Assembly (NCBI GenBank): GCA_937930305.1
Contig: CALGLE010000002.1
Coordinates: forward strand, 248,001 to 312,000
From: an uncultured Granulosicoccaceae bacterium
GTDB lineage: Bacteria > Pseudomonadota > Gammaproteobacteria > Granulosicoccales > Granulosicoccaceae
Direction: 5' to 3'
Length of the DNA stretch: 64,000 nucleotides
Of this stretch, positions 36,026 through 44,011 are shown one piece after another. Both the position numbers and the translations under genes were made by a program. Numbering within the stretch: position 1 is the stretch's first letter; each line of letters opens with the position of its first letter. The notes beneath the pieces are model-generated. The model saw nothing but the letters and a program-made list of their open reading frames with translations. It did not search any database and had not been told where the DNA came from.

Positions 36026-37507
36026 TTAATCAGTCCAAGACACACCCGTTAAATCATTGGCTTGAGTAGGTTGATTTGCCCACAAACCCTCGATTTTGTT
36101 ATTGGCCACACCCGTTTTGGCTAACTGAAACAAAAAGCCATTAACATAGTCTTCCGACACCATGGTTTGAGCTTGCTTCAACATCACATCCCGCTGCTCA
36201 GGATCGGTTTCCACGTTAAACGCGCCAATCAGCTCTTTGAAGTTTGGGTTATCGTATTGGAAGTAGTAGTCATCACGCGCATAGATACCAATATCCAAAG
36301 GCTCTGTGTGCGAAACAATGGTTAGGTCAAAGTCTTTCCCTTTGAATACTTGCTCCAACCACTGCGCCCATTCCACGTTTTCAATTTCTGTATCAATGCC
36401 CACTTCACGCAGTTGAGCAGCAATGATTTCACCGCCACGACGCGCGTAAGCCGGTGGTGGCAACTTCAAACTCAAGGTTAAGTCACCCTCAACACCCGCC
36501 TCTTTCAATAGTGCTCGAGCCGCGTCTTGATCAAACGGTGAATTACCGGTGAGGTCAAGGTAAGACGGGTGATGCGGGGCGAAGTGCGAACCAATGGGTG
36601 TGCCGTAACCAAACATCGCACCATCGATAATAGCTTGGCGATCAATCGCATGCGCAATGGCTTTACGCACACGCACATCCGATAACGCTTCACTCTTATT
36701 GTTCATGGACAAAATGGTTTCACCTTCGGTGGAACCTAACACCACACTGAAACGAGGATCGGCTTCAAGTTGTGGCAAATTCTCAGGCGCAGGATAGTTA
36801 GGGAACGCATCCACGTCCCCTGCCATCAACGCAGCAAAGGCCGCCGTTGGTTCACTGATGAACTTAAACGTCGCTTTTTCAAGCGCTACCGCTTCACCCC
36901 AATAATCGGGATTGCGTTCAATGTCGATACGGTCCCCTTGCACCCAGTTAGAGAACTTGAACGGGCCGGTTCCCACAGGGGCCGTGGCAGCGGTTTCTGC
37001 AGAGGCAGAATCTAAGATGATGGCATCGCCCCAAGCCAGGTTGAATAACAAATTGCCATCGGGGTTTTCTAAATTCACCGCCACCGTGGTGTCATCAATG
37101 ACTTCCACATCGGTGATGTTGGCGAATAAGCCTTTTTGTGCATTGGTCGAATCTTCACCGCGCGCGCGATCGAGTGAGAATTTTACGTCTTCAGCGGTGA
37201 AGTCGGCACCGTCGTGATACTTCACGCCGCTTTGCAAGGTAAATACGTAACGCTTACCCTCTTCTTCAATGGCCCATTCACTGGCTAGTGCGGGATTCAC
37301 ACTGCCGTCAGCACCGAAACGCGTTAAGCCTTCAAAAATGTTGGCGTATACAACTTCATCAATGGCAGCCGCCGCACCACCGGTAGGATCAAGATTGGGT
37401 GGCTCAAGCGCCATGCCAATCGTGATATCGGTTTTCGCGGCAAGCGCCGAACCGCTAAACACCGCTGCTAACATCAGCGAGGTGACGCTTCGGGTAAAAA
37501 ATTTCAT
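36026..37507 (-). CDS. periplasmic substrate-binding protein of the peptide-type ABC importer
   Basis: This protein of about 493 aa is an SBP family 5 member with a Sec signal peptide (MKFFTRSVTSLMLAAVFSGSALA). Family marks are ALEPPNLDPTGG, VYANIFEGLTRFG, YVFTLQSGVKYHDGADFTAEDVKFSLDR (split in recognition), and VRKAIAHAIDRQAI. No lipobox is seen, so it should be free in the periplasm. The ATG at 37507 has AGGAG about 10 nt upstream; the longer reading has no signal peptide at its start. It captures the substrate for the DppBC-type permeases. Family 5 proteins bind peptides but also opines, glycosides and nickel, so the ligand is open. Confidence 0.93.
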   Translation of the reverse strand: MKFFTRSVTSLMLAAVFSGSALAAKTDITIGMALEPPNLDPTGGAAAAIDEVVYANIFEGLTRFGADGSVNPALASEWAIEEEGKRYVFTLQSGVKYHDGADFTAEDVKFSLDRARGEDSTNAQKGLFANITDVEVIDDTTVAVNLENPDGNLLFNLAWGDAIILDSASAETAATAPVGTGPFKFSNWVQGDRIDIERNPDYWGEAVALEKATFKFISEPTAAFAALMAGDVDAFPNYPAPENLPQLEADPRFSVVLGSTEGETILSMNNKSEALSDVRVRKAIAHAIDRQAIIDGAMFGYGTPIGSHFAPHHPSYLDLTGNSPFDQDAARALLKEAGVEGDLTLSLKLPPPAYARRGGEIIAAQLREVGIDTEIENVEWAQWLEQVFKGKDFDLTIVSHTEPLDIGIYARDDYYFQYDNPNFKELIGAFNVETDPEQRDVMLKQAQTMVSEDYVNGFLFQLAKTGVANNKIEGLWANQPTQANDLTGVSWTD

Positions 37508-37538
37508 TCGGTTAGGACTCCTAAGTTCATTGGTTTTG

Positions 37539-38852
37539 TTATTCACTCGTCGCACCGCCCGAGGGGTCATCAGTTAGCAAGCGGGTTAATGTTCTTGCCA
37601 TGACCTTGGTTGCATCTAACATATCTTGAATGCCCACATATTCATCGGGTTGATGTGCGAGATCCAAAATTCCAGGGCCGTAGGCGATGCAGTTACTCAG
37701 TCGCCCGATTCGATCGATATGCTTTTGATCGTAGGTTCCTGGTGACAAGACATAGTCGGGGGCTTGCCCCAACTCTGCTTCAATAGCACTGGCCACAGCT
37801 GTTACAACGGGAGCGGATTTGTCCGTTACGGTGGGTAGAACGGAAAACAGCTCTCGCACATCGTAGCGAAAACTCTCCCGGGTTTCCCCAACACGCTCCA
37901 GAACACTATGCACTTCGCTGCGAACATCGTCCAGCGATTCTTCCAATAGAAAACGTCGATCAATCACCAAACGGCAACGATCTGGTACTAAAGCGGAAGG
38001 CATTCCGGTGTAGTCGGCCTCGGCCTCATCCAATCCCCCGTGCACGGAATTAAGATTCATGGTGCTGTGGCGAGCCCCGTCGGGCACCACAGGGTGTTCG
38101 GTTCTACGTTCGGATAATGCAGGATATAGCGTGTTTTCAAATTCATTCATGACAGCCCCCATATGCCGAACCGCGCAGTCACCTAAAAACGGCATGGAGC
38201 CGTGAGCGATGTGACCATAGGTTTCGATCTCGGCCCACCACACGCCGCGATGCCCTAAACAGATGCGGTCCTTATTCAAAGGTTCTGGAATGATGACGTG
38301 TTGCACGCGGCTTGGATCGAAGTAGCCTTGCTCTGCTAACCAAGCCACGCCACCAAAGCCACCGGTTTCCTCATCGGCTGTTCCTGAAATTTCAATCGCG
38401 CCGGCGTAATCCGGGAAGGTTTCTATAAAGGCTTCAGCGGCAATGATGCTGGAAGCCAGCCCACCTTTCATATCACAAGCACCGCGCCCATAAATGCGGC
38501 CCTCTTTGATTTGACCGGCAAACGGATCCACAGTCCAGCCGTCACCAACGGCAACCACATCGGTGTGAGAATTAAAGTGAACGCAATCGCCCGTATGCCG
38601 ACCTTCGTGGCGCGCGATGAGATTCCAACGAGGGTAACGATCGCTATCGCCTACAGCACCGGTCGCTCGCAGCAACAACACCTCAAAACCATGGGGTTGA
38701 AGCCGGGCTTTGAGGAATTCGCAAATGGCCAAATACCCCTCACCCGGGGGATTCACTGTGGGGATGCCTAAAAGATCCACCGTCAGTTGAATCATGTCAT
38801 CGCGGCGCGACTCAATTCCATCTAGGAGCTGGGTAATTCGGTCGACAACCAT
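37539..38852 (-). CDS. M20-family metallopeptidase / ArgE-DapE-type deacylase
   Basis: This enzyme of about 437 aa belongs to the M20 zinc amidohydrolases. Metal-site motifs are HFNSHTDVVAVGDGW (His and Asp), IYGRGACDMKGGLA (bridging Asp), TADEETGGFGG (catalytic Glu and ligand) and a late His in SPGTYDQKH. M20 enzymes remove acyl groups from amino acids or cleave dipeptides in the cytosol. The ATG at 38852 gives the usual N-terminus and lies 7 nt after the stop of the propeller gene. In this operon it probably processes the imported compound. Confidence 0.92.
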   Translation of the reverse strand: MVVDRITQLLDGIESRRDDMIQLTVDLLGIPTVNPPGEGYLAICEFLKARLQPHGFEVLLLRATGAVGDSDRYPRWNLIARHEGRHTGDCVHFNSHTDVVAVGDGWTVDPFAGQIKEGRIYGRGACDMKGGLASSIIAAEAFIETFPDYAGAIEISGTADEETGGFGGVAWLAEQGYFDPSRVQHVIIPEPLNKDRICLGHRGVWWAEIETYGHIAHGSMPFLGDCAVRHMGAVMNEFENTLYPALSERRTEHPVVPDGARHSTMNLNSVHGGLDEAEADYTGMPSALVPDRCRLVIDRRFLLEESLDDVRSEVHSVLERVGETRESFRYDVRELFSVLPTVTDKSAPVVTAVASAIEAELGQAPDYVLSPGTYDQKHIDRIGRLSNCIAYGPGILDLAHQPDEYVGIQDMLDATKVMARTLTRLLTDDPSGGATSE

Positions 38853-38859
38853 AGGGCTG

Positions 38860-40287
38860 CTACTGTTGGGATTTGATGAGCCTATTGTATGCTGGTAATT
38901 CGATGACGTAAGCATCGACCGATCCCGAATCGTACCAATCAGAGCCAAATATTATGCGCGTGCCGCTGGGGCTGATGGTGGCATGGGGCTCACCAAAGTA
39001 CGGGTGGTAGTCCCCGTTCTCGGCTGATTTTGAATAGGAGCGATGCTGAGCCACACGGCAAACCCGTTCCGAATCGGGGTTGGTATCCACCAAGTACACC
39101 TCAGAAAATAACGGTGGAGCCTTGCGCTGAGATTCTAATAAATCAAATTTATCGTAGCCGATGCTGGACATCGCCACCCAACCCGGTTTGCGCGTTGCAC
39201 GTGCACTCACATGTGTTCCACGTGTGGTGTACGGATAACCATCACGCTCATCGATCACCGCGCGACACTCACCAGTGTTTAGGTCGTGTTCTATTAAATG
39301 GCCAACGCCGCGATACACCACGTCGTCACAACCTTTCTCGGTGGGGTCATAAGCCGTCGTAAAATACACTTCACGCCCATCGAAAGCAAAACCAAAATCC
39401 GCATGCTCGTGATGCTTGTACATATCCAATTGCGTGCGTACCGTTTTTAAATCATTCTCGACCACATCCCCTTGCAACCAAAACCCGTTGCCCTTAGGCA
39501 ATGGTAAAGGCGCTGACCAGTTATCGTAAGGTGTGCCTTCACCCAGGGGCTTGGTTAGCAATTTATCTTCACTCACGATGTAGGACATCATGGTCCAGTT
39601 GTCGCCCGTATCGCAGCGAAAACCAAACACATCATCGTTCATCGATTGCATCAGTGGGTCACCACCAGCGGTCGGGGCTATATTTTTACCGCAAACATCG
39701 GTAAAGTTTCTTAGCACCGTTTTCTCATCGGTGCGCACATTGAGTTTTACAAAGTCACTGTAGGTGGGATAAACCTTACTGATATAAAACAAAATGTTTG
39801 GATCTGTGTGGCTCCAAAACACTTCTTCTAAGTCCGATGGCACAATATCCAAGGCCTTTATGGGTTTATAACTAAAGCCATCCAACAATATATGTTGGCC
39901 ATCACCATTAGATTGCTTATACAACATCAGCAGGGATTCATCCGCATTCCAAGCTTGCATTGTACTGTATGCCGGCTTGTACACTTCATTAGGCGAACTG
40001 TTAGAAATTCGAATAACCGTTGTACCAAACGCAGGATCGCGATAGCGTTTCCCATACGGCGGGCGTGCAAATTTCTTAACTCGTTGTGGTTCAAGATCTG
40101 TGATTAGCCCTTCGCACAAATCCAACTCATCCAACGCCGCTTGATTGGTGACAATCTTCGACAACGCGGAGGTTGCGCTGGATTGGGCAAAAGACAACGC
40201 AGGACTTAACATGCACAAAGCACCGAGAGCTAGCGCGGTCGCTTTTACAAATTTGGGCAAATTGATGGATTTCGTCCTATTCAACAT
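38860..40287 (-). CDS. secreted beta-propeller protein, oligogalacturonate-lyase-like
   Basis: This protein of about 475 aa has a signal peptide (KATALALGALCMLSPALSFA) and repeated propeller-blade patterns such as AWNADESLLMLYK, WSHTDPNILFYI, FGFAFDGREVYFTT and ATISPSGTRIIFGSD. The final blade resembles TolB/WD40-like and oligogalacturonate lyase propellers, but no pectate-lyase catalytic set is confirmed. The ATG at 40287 is chosen because it begins the signal peptide. It heads the long minus-strand operon and would act in the periplasm or outside the cell, perhaps binding or releasing the substrate that the ABC system imports. Confidence 0.65.
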   Translation of the reverse strand: MLNRTKSINLPKFVKATALALGALCMLSPALSFAQSSATSALSKIVTNQAALDELDLCEGLITDLEPQRVKKFARPPYGKRYRDPAFGTTVIRISNSSPNEVYKPAYSTMQAWNADESLLMLYKQSNGDGQHILLDGFSYKPIKALDIVPSDLEEVFWSHTDPNILFYISKVYPTYSDFVKLNVRTDEKTVLRNFTDVCGKNIAPTAGGDPLMQSMNDDVFGFRCDTGDNWTMMSYIVSEDKLLTKPLGEGTPYDNWSAPLPLPKGNGFWLQGDVVENDLKTVRTQLDMYKHHEHADFGFAFDGREVYFTTAYDPTEKGCDDVVYRGVGHLIEHDLNTGECRAVIDERDGYPYTTRGTHVSARATRKPGWVAMSSIGYDKFDLLESQRKAPPLFSEVYLVDTNPDSERVCRVAQHRSYSKSAENGDYHPYFGEPHATISPSGTRIIFGSDWYDSGSVDAYVIELPAYNRLIKSQQ

Positions 40288-40454
40288 CGTCAAGTCATTT
40301 CCTTCAAACACGGTGGCCATACGTAGTTATCGACAGCGTGCCCCAAGGCTCATTCTATTCCAGTCAATGAATAGTGCCAATCTGTGAGCCTTGCACGCTA
40401 ACAGGCAGATTTTCCACTGAATTTAACCCCTAGTATACGTCGCCCCCCCGGGAA

Positions 40455-40868
40455 TCACGTCGAACTGGCGTAACTCACCATTTCAAACTCCAACCCGCCA
40501 GCCACAGCAAAGTAAAAACGCCTTCCTGGCTCGTAATCGCCGTGGCTGTAGGTTTTATACCCGGCCTGTTTAATTCGCATTTCTATCGCATCTAAATCTT
40601 TCACAACCAGCCCAATATGGTTTAAACCGTTCTCTCTCTGATAGGAACCCAACTCGGTTTGTTCCTCGTCAGCTCTACCCATGCTGTACAGAGCCAAATA
40701 GTAGCGCTCATTACCCACATGCACCGTCGTGCCCCCATAAATGGATTCACCACTCCAACGCACCTGCCAATCAAACAACTCGCAGAGCTGCTGCGCAAGC
40801 TTCTCAGGTTCTTGGACTGTGATGTTGGCGTGTTCTAGTTGAATGATTTCTGTAGATGCTTGATTCAT
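40455..40868 (-). CDS. VOC-family (glyoxalase-like) protein under SoxR control
   Basis: This 137-aa protein holds two beta-alpha-beta-beta-beta modules. The first starts LEHANITVQEPEKLA and the second NHIGLVVKDLDAIEMRI, ending GGLEFEMVSYA. The His in LEHAN, His in LNHIG and Glu near FEMV sit where metal ligands occur in glyoxalase/dioxygenase-fold proteins. Its promoter overlaps a SoxR-type dyad with a 19-bp spacer, and soxR is divergent, so it should be induced by redox-cycling compounds. A detoxification role is likely. The ribosome site is AGAGG, 9 nt before the ATG. Confidence 0.85.
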   Translation of the reverse strand: MNQASTEIIQLEHANITVQEPEKLAQQLCELFDWQVRWSGESIYGGTTVHVGNERYYLALYSMGRADEEQTELGSYQRENGLNHIGLVVKDLDAIEMRIKQAGYKTYSHGDYEPGRRFYFAVAGGLEFEMVSYASST

Positions 40869-40902
40869 GGTTTGATGCCTCTGTCATTGTTCAGTGACAC
40901 AG

Positions 40903-40933
40903 ATATTAATATCTCAAGTAAACTTTAGATCAA
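40903..40933 (-). promoter_or_regulatory. SoxR-box promoter of the VOC gene
   Basis: Reading on the minus strand, a TTGATC -35 (40928-40933) and a TAATAT -10 (40903-40908) are separated by exactly 19 bp, the overlong spacer typical of MerR-family promoters. The spacer holds the dyad TCTCAAGTAAACTTTAGA (40912-40929), which closely matches the established SoxR consensus CCTCAAGTTAACTTGAGG. Confidence 0.85.
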
Positions 40934-40957
40934 GCCCTTTTTCTATTTTTTTCATCC

Positions 40958-41413
40958 ATGGCAAATAAAGATTTCTTGAGCATCGGCCAAGTGGCCAAAC
41001 GATCCGGGCTGGCCGTATCGGCCATTCGCTTCTACGCCGATGAGGGTTTAGTGCACCCCATACGAAGTGAATCTGGGCATCGTTATTTTCATCGAGCCGA
41101 TATCCGCCGCATCTCGTTCATCCTCATTGCACAACAACTGGGCTTTTCGTTACACGATATCGCCGATGCATTAACCCCATTACCCAACAATCGAGCACCA
41201 TCGAAACGCGATTGGGATCGTATGGCGAGGGGATTCCAAGAAACGATAAATGAACGTATTGAAAAACTGACACAACTAAGCAACGGTTTATCCGCTTGCA
41301 TCGGCTGCGGGTGTTTATCGCTTAAGAGTTGTCATTTGTATAACCCAGCAGATCGGGCGAATCAGTTTGGTGCTGGGCCACGTTATTTGAAGGGGGATGT
41401 GCCGGGTGATTGA
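40958..41413 (+). CDS. soxR: redox-sensitive MerR-family activator SoxR
   Basis: This 151-aa regulator has an N-terminal MerR helix-turn-helix (SIGQVAKRSGLAVSAIRFYADEGLV), a dimerisation helix, and the [2Fe-2S] cluster motif CIGCGCLSLKSC, which is diagnostic of SoxR. Oxidation of the cluster by redox-active compounds switches the dimer to an activator that untwists 19-bp-spaced promoters. It is divergent from the VOC gene, and the shared intergenic region carries a near-consensus SoxR box. No soxS is present, as usual outside enterics. Confidence 0.96.
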   Translation: MANKDFLSIGQVAKRSGLAVSAIRFYADEGLVHPIRSESGHRYFHRADIRRISFILIAQQLGFSLHDIADALTPLPNNRAPSKRDWDRMARGFQETINERIEKLTQLSNGLSACIGCGCLSLKSCHLYNPADRANQFGAGPRYLKGDVPGD

Positions 41414-41436
41414 GATAAAGACGGTTATGCGAGAAA

Positions 41437-41454
41437 ACACCCCTGCGGGGGTGT
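41437..41454 (+). terminator. hairpin downstream of soxR
   Basis: A 7-bp GC-rich stem ACACCCC/GGGGTGT (41437-41443 with 41448-41454) has a 4-nt loop. It is followed by CGCCCT, not a T-run, so termination would be weak. A diverged copy of this hairpin and its flank recurs at about 42080-42115. Confidence 0.5.
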
Positions 41455-41570
41455 CGCCCTAGAGCCAAGCTGCACAATTATCGCGTGGATGACGAGACTA
41501 AGGATTTCTTGCAAGTTATCTATTATGGATATATTATCTATATTTCTTCTAGCCGCACAAGTAGCTTCCA

Positions 41571-41768
41571 ATGGCACGAGTTTCAGCAACCGATTTTCAA
41601 CAATCTGTTGGCAACTACAGCGACACCGCTATGCGCGAACCAGTGATTATTACAAGCCACAACCGTGATCGACTGGTGCTGATGAGCGTGGAGGAATACC
41701 ACCGCTTGAAGCAATTCGAAGAAGAGAGGAAACAAGAGACCGATAAGTTAATTAGACCGATAAGTTAA
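41571..41768 (+). CDS. Phd/YefM-family antitoxin with frameshifted C-terminus
   Basis: The 65-aa product starts MARVSATDFQQSVGNYSDTA and contains PVIITSHNRDRLVLMSVEEY, the Phd/YefM DNA-binding fold. The normal C-terminal toxin-neutralising tail is lost. A 17-bp tandem duplication (41737-41770) shifts the frame and ends the protein in RPIS. Removing one copy restores a reading that continues ETDKLIDESIDRH and STLEKLADK to a stop at 41824, giving a usual-length antitoxin. No intact toxin gene follows. DNA binding could persist; toxin neutralisation probably would not. Confidence 0.75.
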   Translation: MARVSATDFQQSVGNYSDTAMREPVIITSHNRDRLVLMSVEEYHRLKQFEEERKQETDKLIRPIS

Positions 41769-41770
41769 TT
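41737..41770. repeat. 17-bp perfect tandem duplication in the antitoxin gene
   Basis: AGACCGATAAGTTAATT occurs at 41737-41753 and again immediately at 41754-41770. Because 17 is not a multiple of three, the duplication is the frameshifting event. Confidence 0.95.
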
Positions 41771-41820
41771 GATGAGAGCATTGATCGGCATCGATCGACC
41801 CTGGAAAAGCTTGCCGATAA

Positions 41821-41988
41821 ATGAGCGAATTTTCATGGCTTACTCGTGCAGAAGGAGAGAGACCTTTTTGAATTAGCAGCCAGTTACGCGAAAGCGATTT
41901 CATGGAAGCGCTAGGACAAGGCAAAATTGATCGAAAGGAAGCTGCCGAGAATTTACGCAGCCACGCAAAACAACGCAGTCTAGATTGA
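41821..41988 (+). pseudogene. short coding remnants downstream of the antitoxin
   Basis: An ATG at 41821 would overlap the original antitoxin stop (ATGA), but its frame closes after 16 codons. A second frame gives LVQKERDLFELAASYAKA. A 28-codon ORF at 41902-41988 reads MEALGQGKIDRKEAAENL and ends RSLD. These look like pieces of one former small ORF, possibly the partner of the antitoxin or a second antitoxin tail. No family is recognised with certainty. Confidence 0.4.
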
Positions 41989-41999
41989 ACTAGCCCACT

Positions 42000-42115
42000 T
42001 ACCCAACAACCAAACACCATCGAAACGCGATTGGGATCACATGACGAATGGACATCGAGGATCGACTAACAAACGTTTCGAAAACACCCCCGCAGGGGTG
42101 TTAAGAGCCAAGTTC
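42000..42115. repeat. degenerate partial duplication of soxR and its downstream hairpin
   Basis: 42000-42075 aligns with the interior of soxR (about 41180-41260). It includes a 24-bp identical stretch beginning CACCATCGAAACGCG (41196-41219 and 42015-42038). At about 42079 it jumps to a copy of the post-soxR hairpin region (GAAAACACCCC..., then AGAGCCAAG), matching 41433-41475. About 170 bp of soxR is missing between these two blocks in the copy. The duplicates bracket the antitoxin locus. Confidence 0.85.
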
Positions 42116-42124
42116 CGCAAAGCT

Positions 42125-42550
42125 TCACCCACCTTCTATATCTAAGAAACAACTCTCACTCAACTCACGCAAAGCCTTTAAGGCTTCTTCAGCCCGATCT
42201 GCAGGTACGAACAAATGATCGTGATAAAAACCTGAAACGGGATTCACTCCCATGCCCAACTTAGCCAGATGTGTGGTTATTCGGGCTAAGAATCCGACGG
42301 CATCTAATGATGAATGAATATTCAAACTGATCATTCGACAAGCAAACTCGGTGGTCAAGTTAGCCGCTTCGGCTTTTTCTAATTCAACAATCAACGTCAC
42401 GCCTTCTGGCTCATGGAACGTGAGCAAAGGGGTCAAAGAACTCGAATCATAATCCGCTGAGACAGTGGCAAACCCATACACCGGCTCATTCAATACCGGT
42501 TGCATGGAAGCGAGTAAAACCGATAGGTTGGTTTCGCCTTGATTTGTCAT
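42125..42550 (-). CDS. ACT-domain-containing protein
   Basis: This 141-aa protein starts MTNQGETNLSVLL (the ATG at 42550 is preferred over the upstream in-frame start). Two ACT-like halves are seen: YGFATVSADYDSSSLTPLLTF with EGVTLIVELEKAE, and CRMISLNIHSSLDAVGFLARI with LGMGVNPVSGFYHDHLFV. Such small proteins of the DUF2241/ACT type are common in proteobacteria and may bind amino acids. The function is unknown. It stands alone, converging on the decayed antitoxin patch. Confidence 0.8.
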   Translation of the reverse strand: MTNQGETNLSVLLASMQPVLNEPVYGFATVSADYDSSSLTPLLTFHEPEGVTLIVELEKAEAANLTTEFACRMISLNIHSSLDAVGFLARITTHLAKLGMGVNPVSGFYHDHLFVPADRAEEALKALRELSESCFLDIEGG

Positions 42551-42681
42551 GGTCGTTCTCACCTGCAACGAATTAATTCTAAAAGATTAAGCATAACGGG
42601 TATTTTCTGCAGACCCCTACTCGAACACGACGCAGACACGGTGGTATTCTTCGCGGCATAAAGAACGGTGGGGCAACAACT

Positions 42682-43215
42682 GTGGGCAATTCTCTGCAAG
42701 ATCAACTGCTAAAAGCTGGGCTGGCCAATAAAAAGCAGGCGGTTAAAGCTCGTAAGGCGCAGCACAATAAGCAAAAATTGAAAAGTTCGGGCAAAGCGGT
42801 TAAAGATGAATCGGAACTGTTGGCGGAAAAAGCGCTCGCTGAGCAAGCCGAACGCGATCGCGAGCTGAACCGGATCAAACAGCAAGAGGCTGAAGCCAAG
42901 GCGCTACAAGCCCAAATCCGTCAGCTCATCACTTTGAATCAAATCACGGATCGCGGAGAGACGGAGTTCAGTTTTACGCACGGTTCCAGCATCAAAACCT
43001 TGATGCTGCAAACAGAACATCGAGATGCCTTGATAAAAGGTCAATTGGCGATCGTTACTCTGCGTAATGAATTCGCGATAGTGCCGGCAGCGGTCTCTGA
43101 CAAAATCATCCAGCGTGATGAGAGCTTGCTGGTGTTGCGTAATTCAGCCGATGAGGATGCCGGTGCCGATGATGAATATGCTGACTATCAGGTCCCGGAC
43201 GACCTTATGTGGTAG
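42682..43215 (+). CDS. DUF2058 family protein (YaiL-like)
   Basis: This 177-aa soluble protein starts (GTG) with NSLQDQLLKAGLANKKQAV and continues with a long charged helix rich in Lys, Glu and Gln (about residues 20-85). A small C-terminal domain follows (FSFTHGSSIKTLML, LAIVTLRNEFAIVPA). This arrangement is that of the nucleoprotein-like DUF2058/YaiL family. The role is not established. The tail is acidic. Confidence 0.88.
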   Translation: MGNSLQDQLLKAGLANKKQAVKARKAQHNKQKLKSSGKAVKDESELLAEKALAEQAERDRELNRIKQQEAEAKALQAQIRQLITLNQITDRGETEFSFTHGSSIKTLMLQTEHRDALIKGQLAIVTLRNEFAIVPAAVSDKIIQRDESLLVLRNSADEDAGADDEYADYQVPDDLMW

Positions 43216-43324
43216 GTCTCTACCTAAAGGCAATTTACTACATTCAGCCCGGATTCCTTGTATTGTTGCAGGTGTGCCAACTGTGCACACTTGGAAATTT
43301 CTTATATGCGATGGAGTGATCTCA

Positions 43325-43798
43325 ATGCGTCTGATGTACCCCCTCTTACTGGTCATGGCTTTTATGCTGACCCCGTCTGTTTCCCAAGCTCAAAGTGATG
43401 AGAAGTTCGCTGCGGGAATTCACCTTGGTAATCTGTCAACTGGCTTCAGCGCTAAGTACCGGGCCACTGACACCATAACCGCCCAAGCCACGGCAGGATT
43501 TTTTGGCGCGTTGAATCACTACAGCATTCGAGGCCTCTATGCCTTTAATACTGGGCCCTTTTATGAAATTTATGGCGTTGGGTCGATTGGCTTGTGGCAG
43601 TGGAATGGATTTTTAGTCGACGAATCATCGGTGGGTTTTGGCGCGGGTGCGGGCTTCGAATACGACTTACGCGGGCTTGCGCCGGAATTGCCTGCTTTAT
43701 TTGCCAGCATTGAGTTTGGCTTTAACGTGGTCAACTTTGACACCTACACCGGCTTTTCTTCATTCGGTCAAGCAATAGGGCTGCACTACCGGTTCTAG
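43325..43798 (+). CDS. small outer-membrane beta-barrel protein
   Basis: This 157-aa protein has a signal peptide (MRLMYPLLLVMAFMLTPSVSQA) and about eight amphipathic strands such as FAAGIHLGNLSTGFSAKY, ITAQATAGFFGAL and FYEIYGVGSIGLWQW. It ends GLHYRF, with the terminal Phe of outer-membrane proteins. The upstream reading to 43115 is rejected because it has no signal peptide and overlaps the DUF2058 gene. It is OmpA-barrel-sized, but no OmpA or OmpW family motif is certain. Confidence 0.75.
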   Translation: MRLMYPLLLVMAFMLTPSVSQAQSDEKFAAGIHLGNLSTGFSAKYRATDTITAQATAGFFGALNHYSIRGLYAFNTGPFYEIYGVGSIGLWQWNGFLVDESSVGFGAGAGFEYDLRGLAPELPALFASIEFGFNVVNFDTYTGFSSFGQAIGLHYRF

Positions 43799-43874
43799 AA
43801 ACACCGGTTTGGCTTGGCGGCGGGTATAAGAATGCCCGTCGCTTGAGCGAAAAATAAGAATAAGGGGGGGGAGA

Positions 43875-43950
<76 letters not shown>

Positions 43951-44011
43951 ACTGGGACGTATTGTAGGCAACACTGTTAGCAAAGGCAATGCCGCTTTCG
44001 TTCAAACCGCT

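Noticed and set aside
38853..38948. N-terminal extension of the M20 enzyme to 38948
   Set aside because: It would overlap the 3' end of the propeller gene; the ATG at 38852 gives the family-standard N-terminus.
41748..42020. Minus-strand 90-codon ORF opposite the antitoxin remnants
   Set aside because: It spans the tandem duplication and the soxR-derived repeat in antisense and shows no protein-like features.
43115..43324. N-terminal extension of the outer-membrane barrel gene back to 43115
   Set aside because: It overlaps the DUF2058 coding end and hides a clear signal peptide that starts at 43325.
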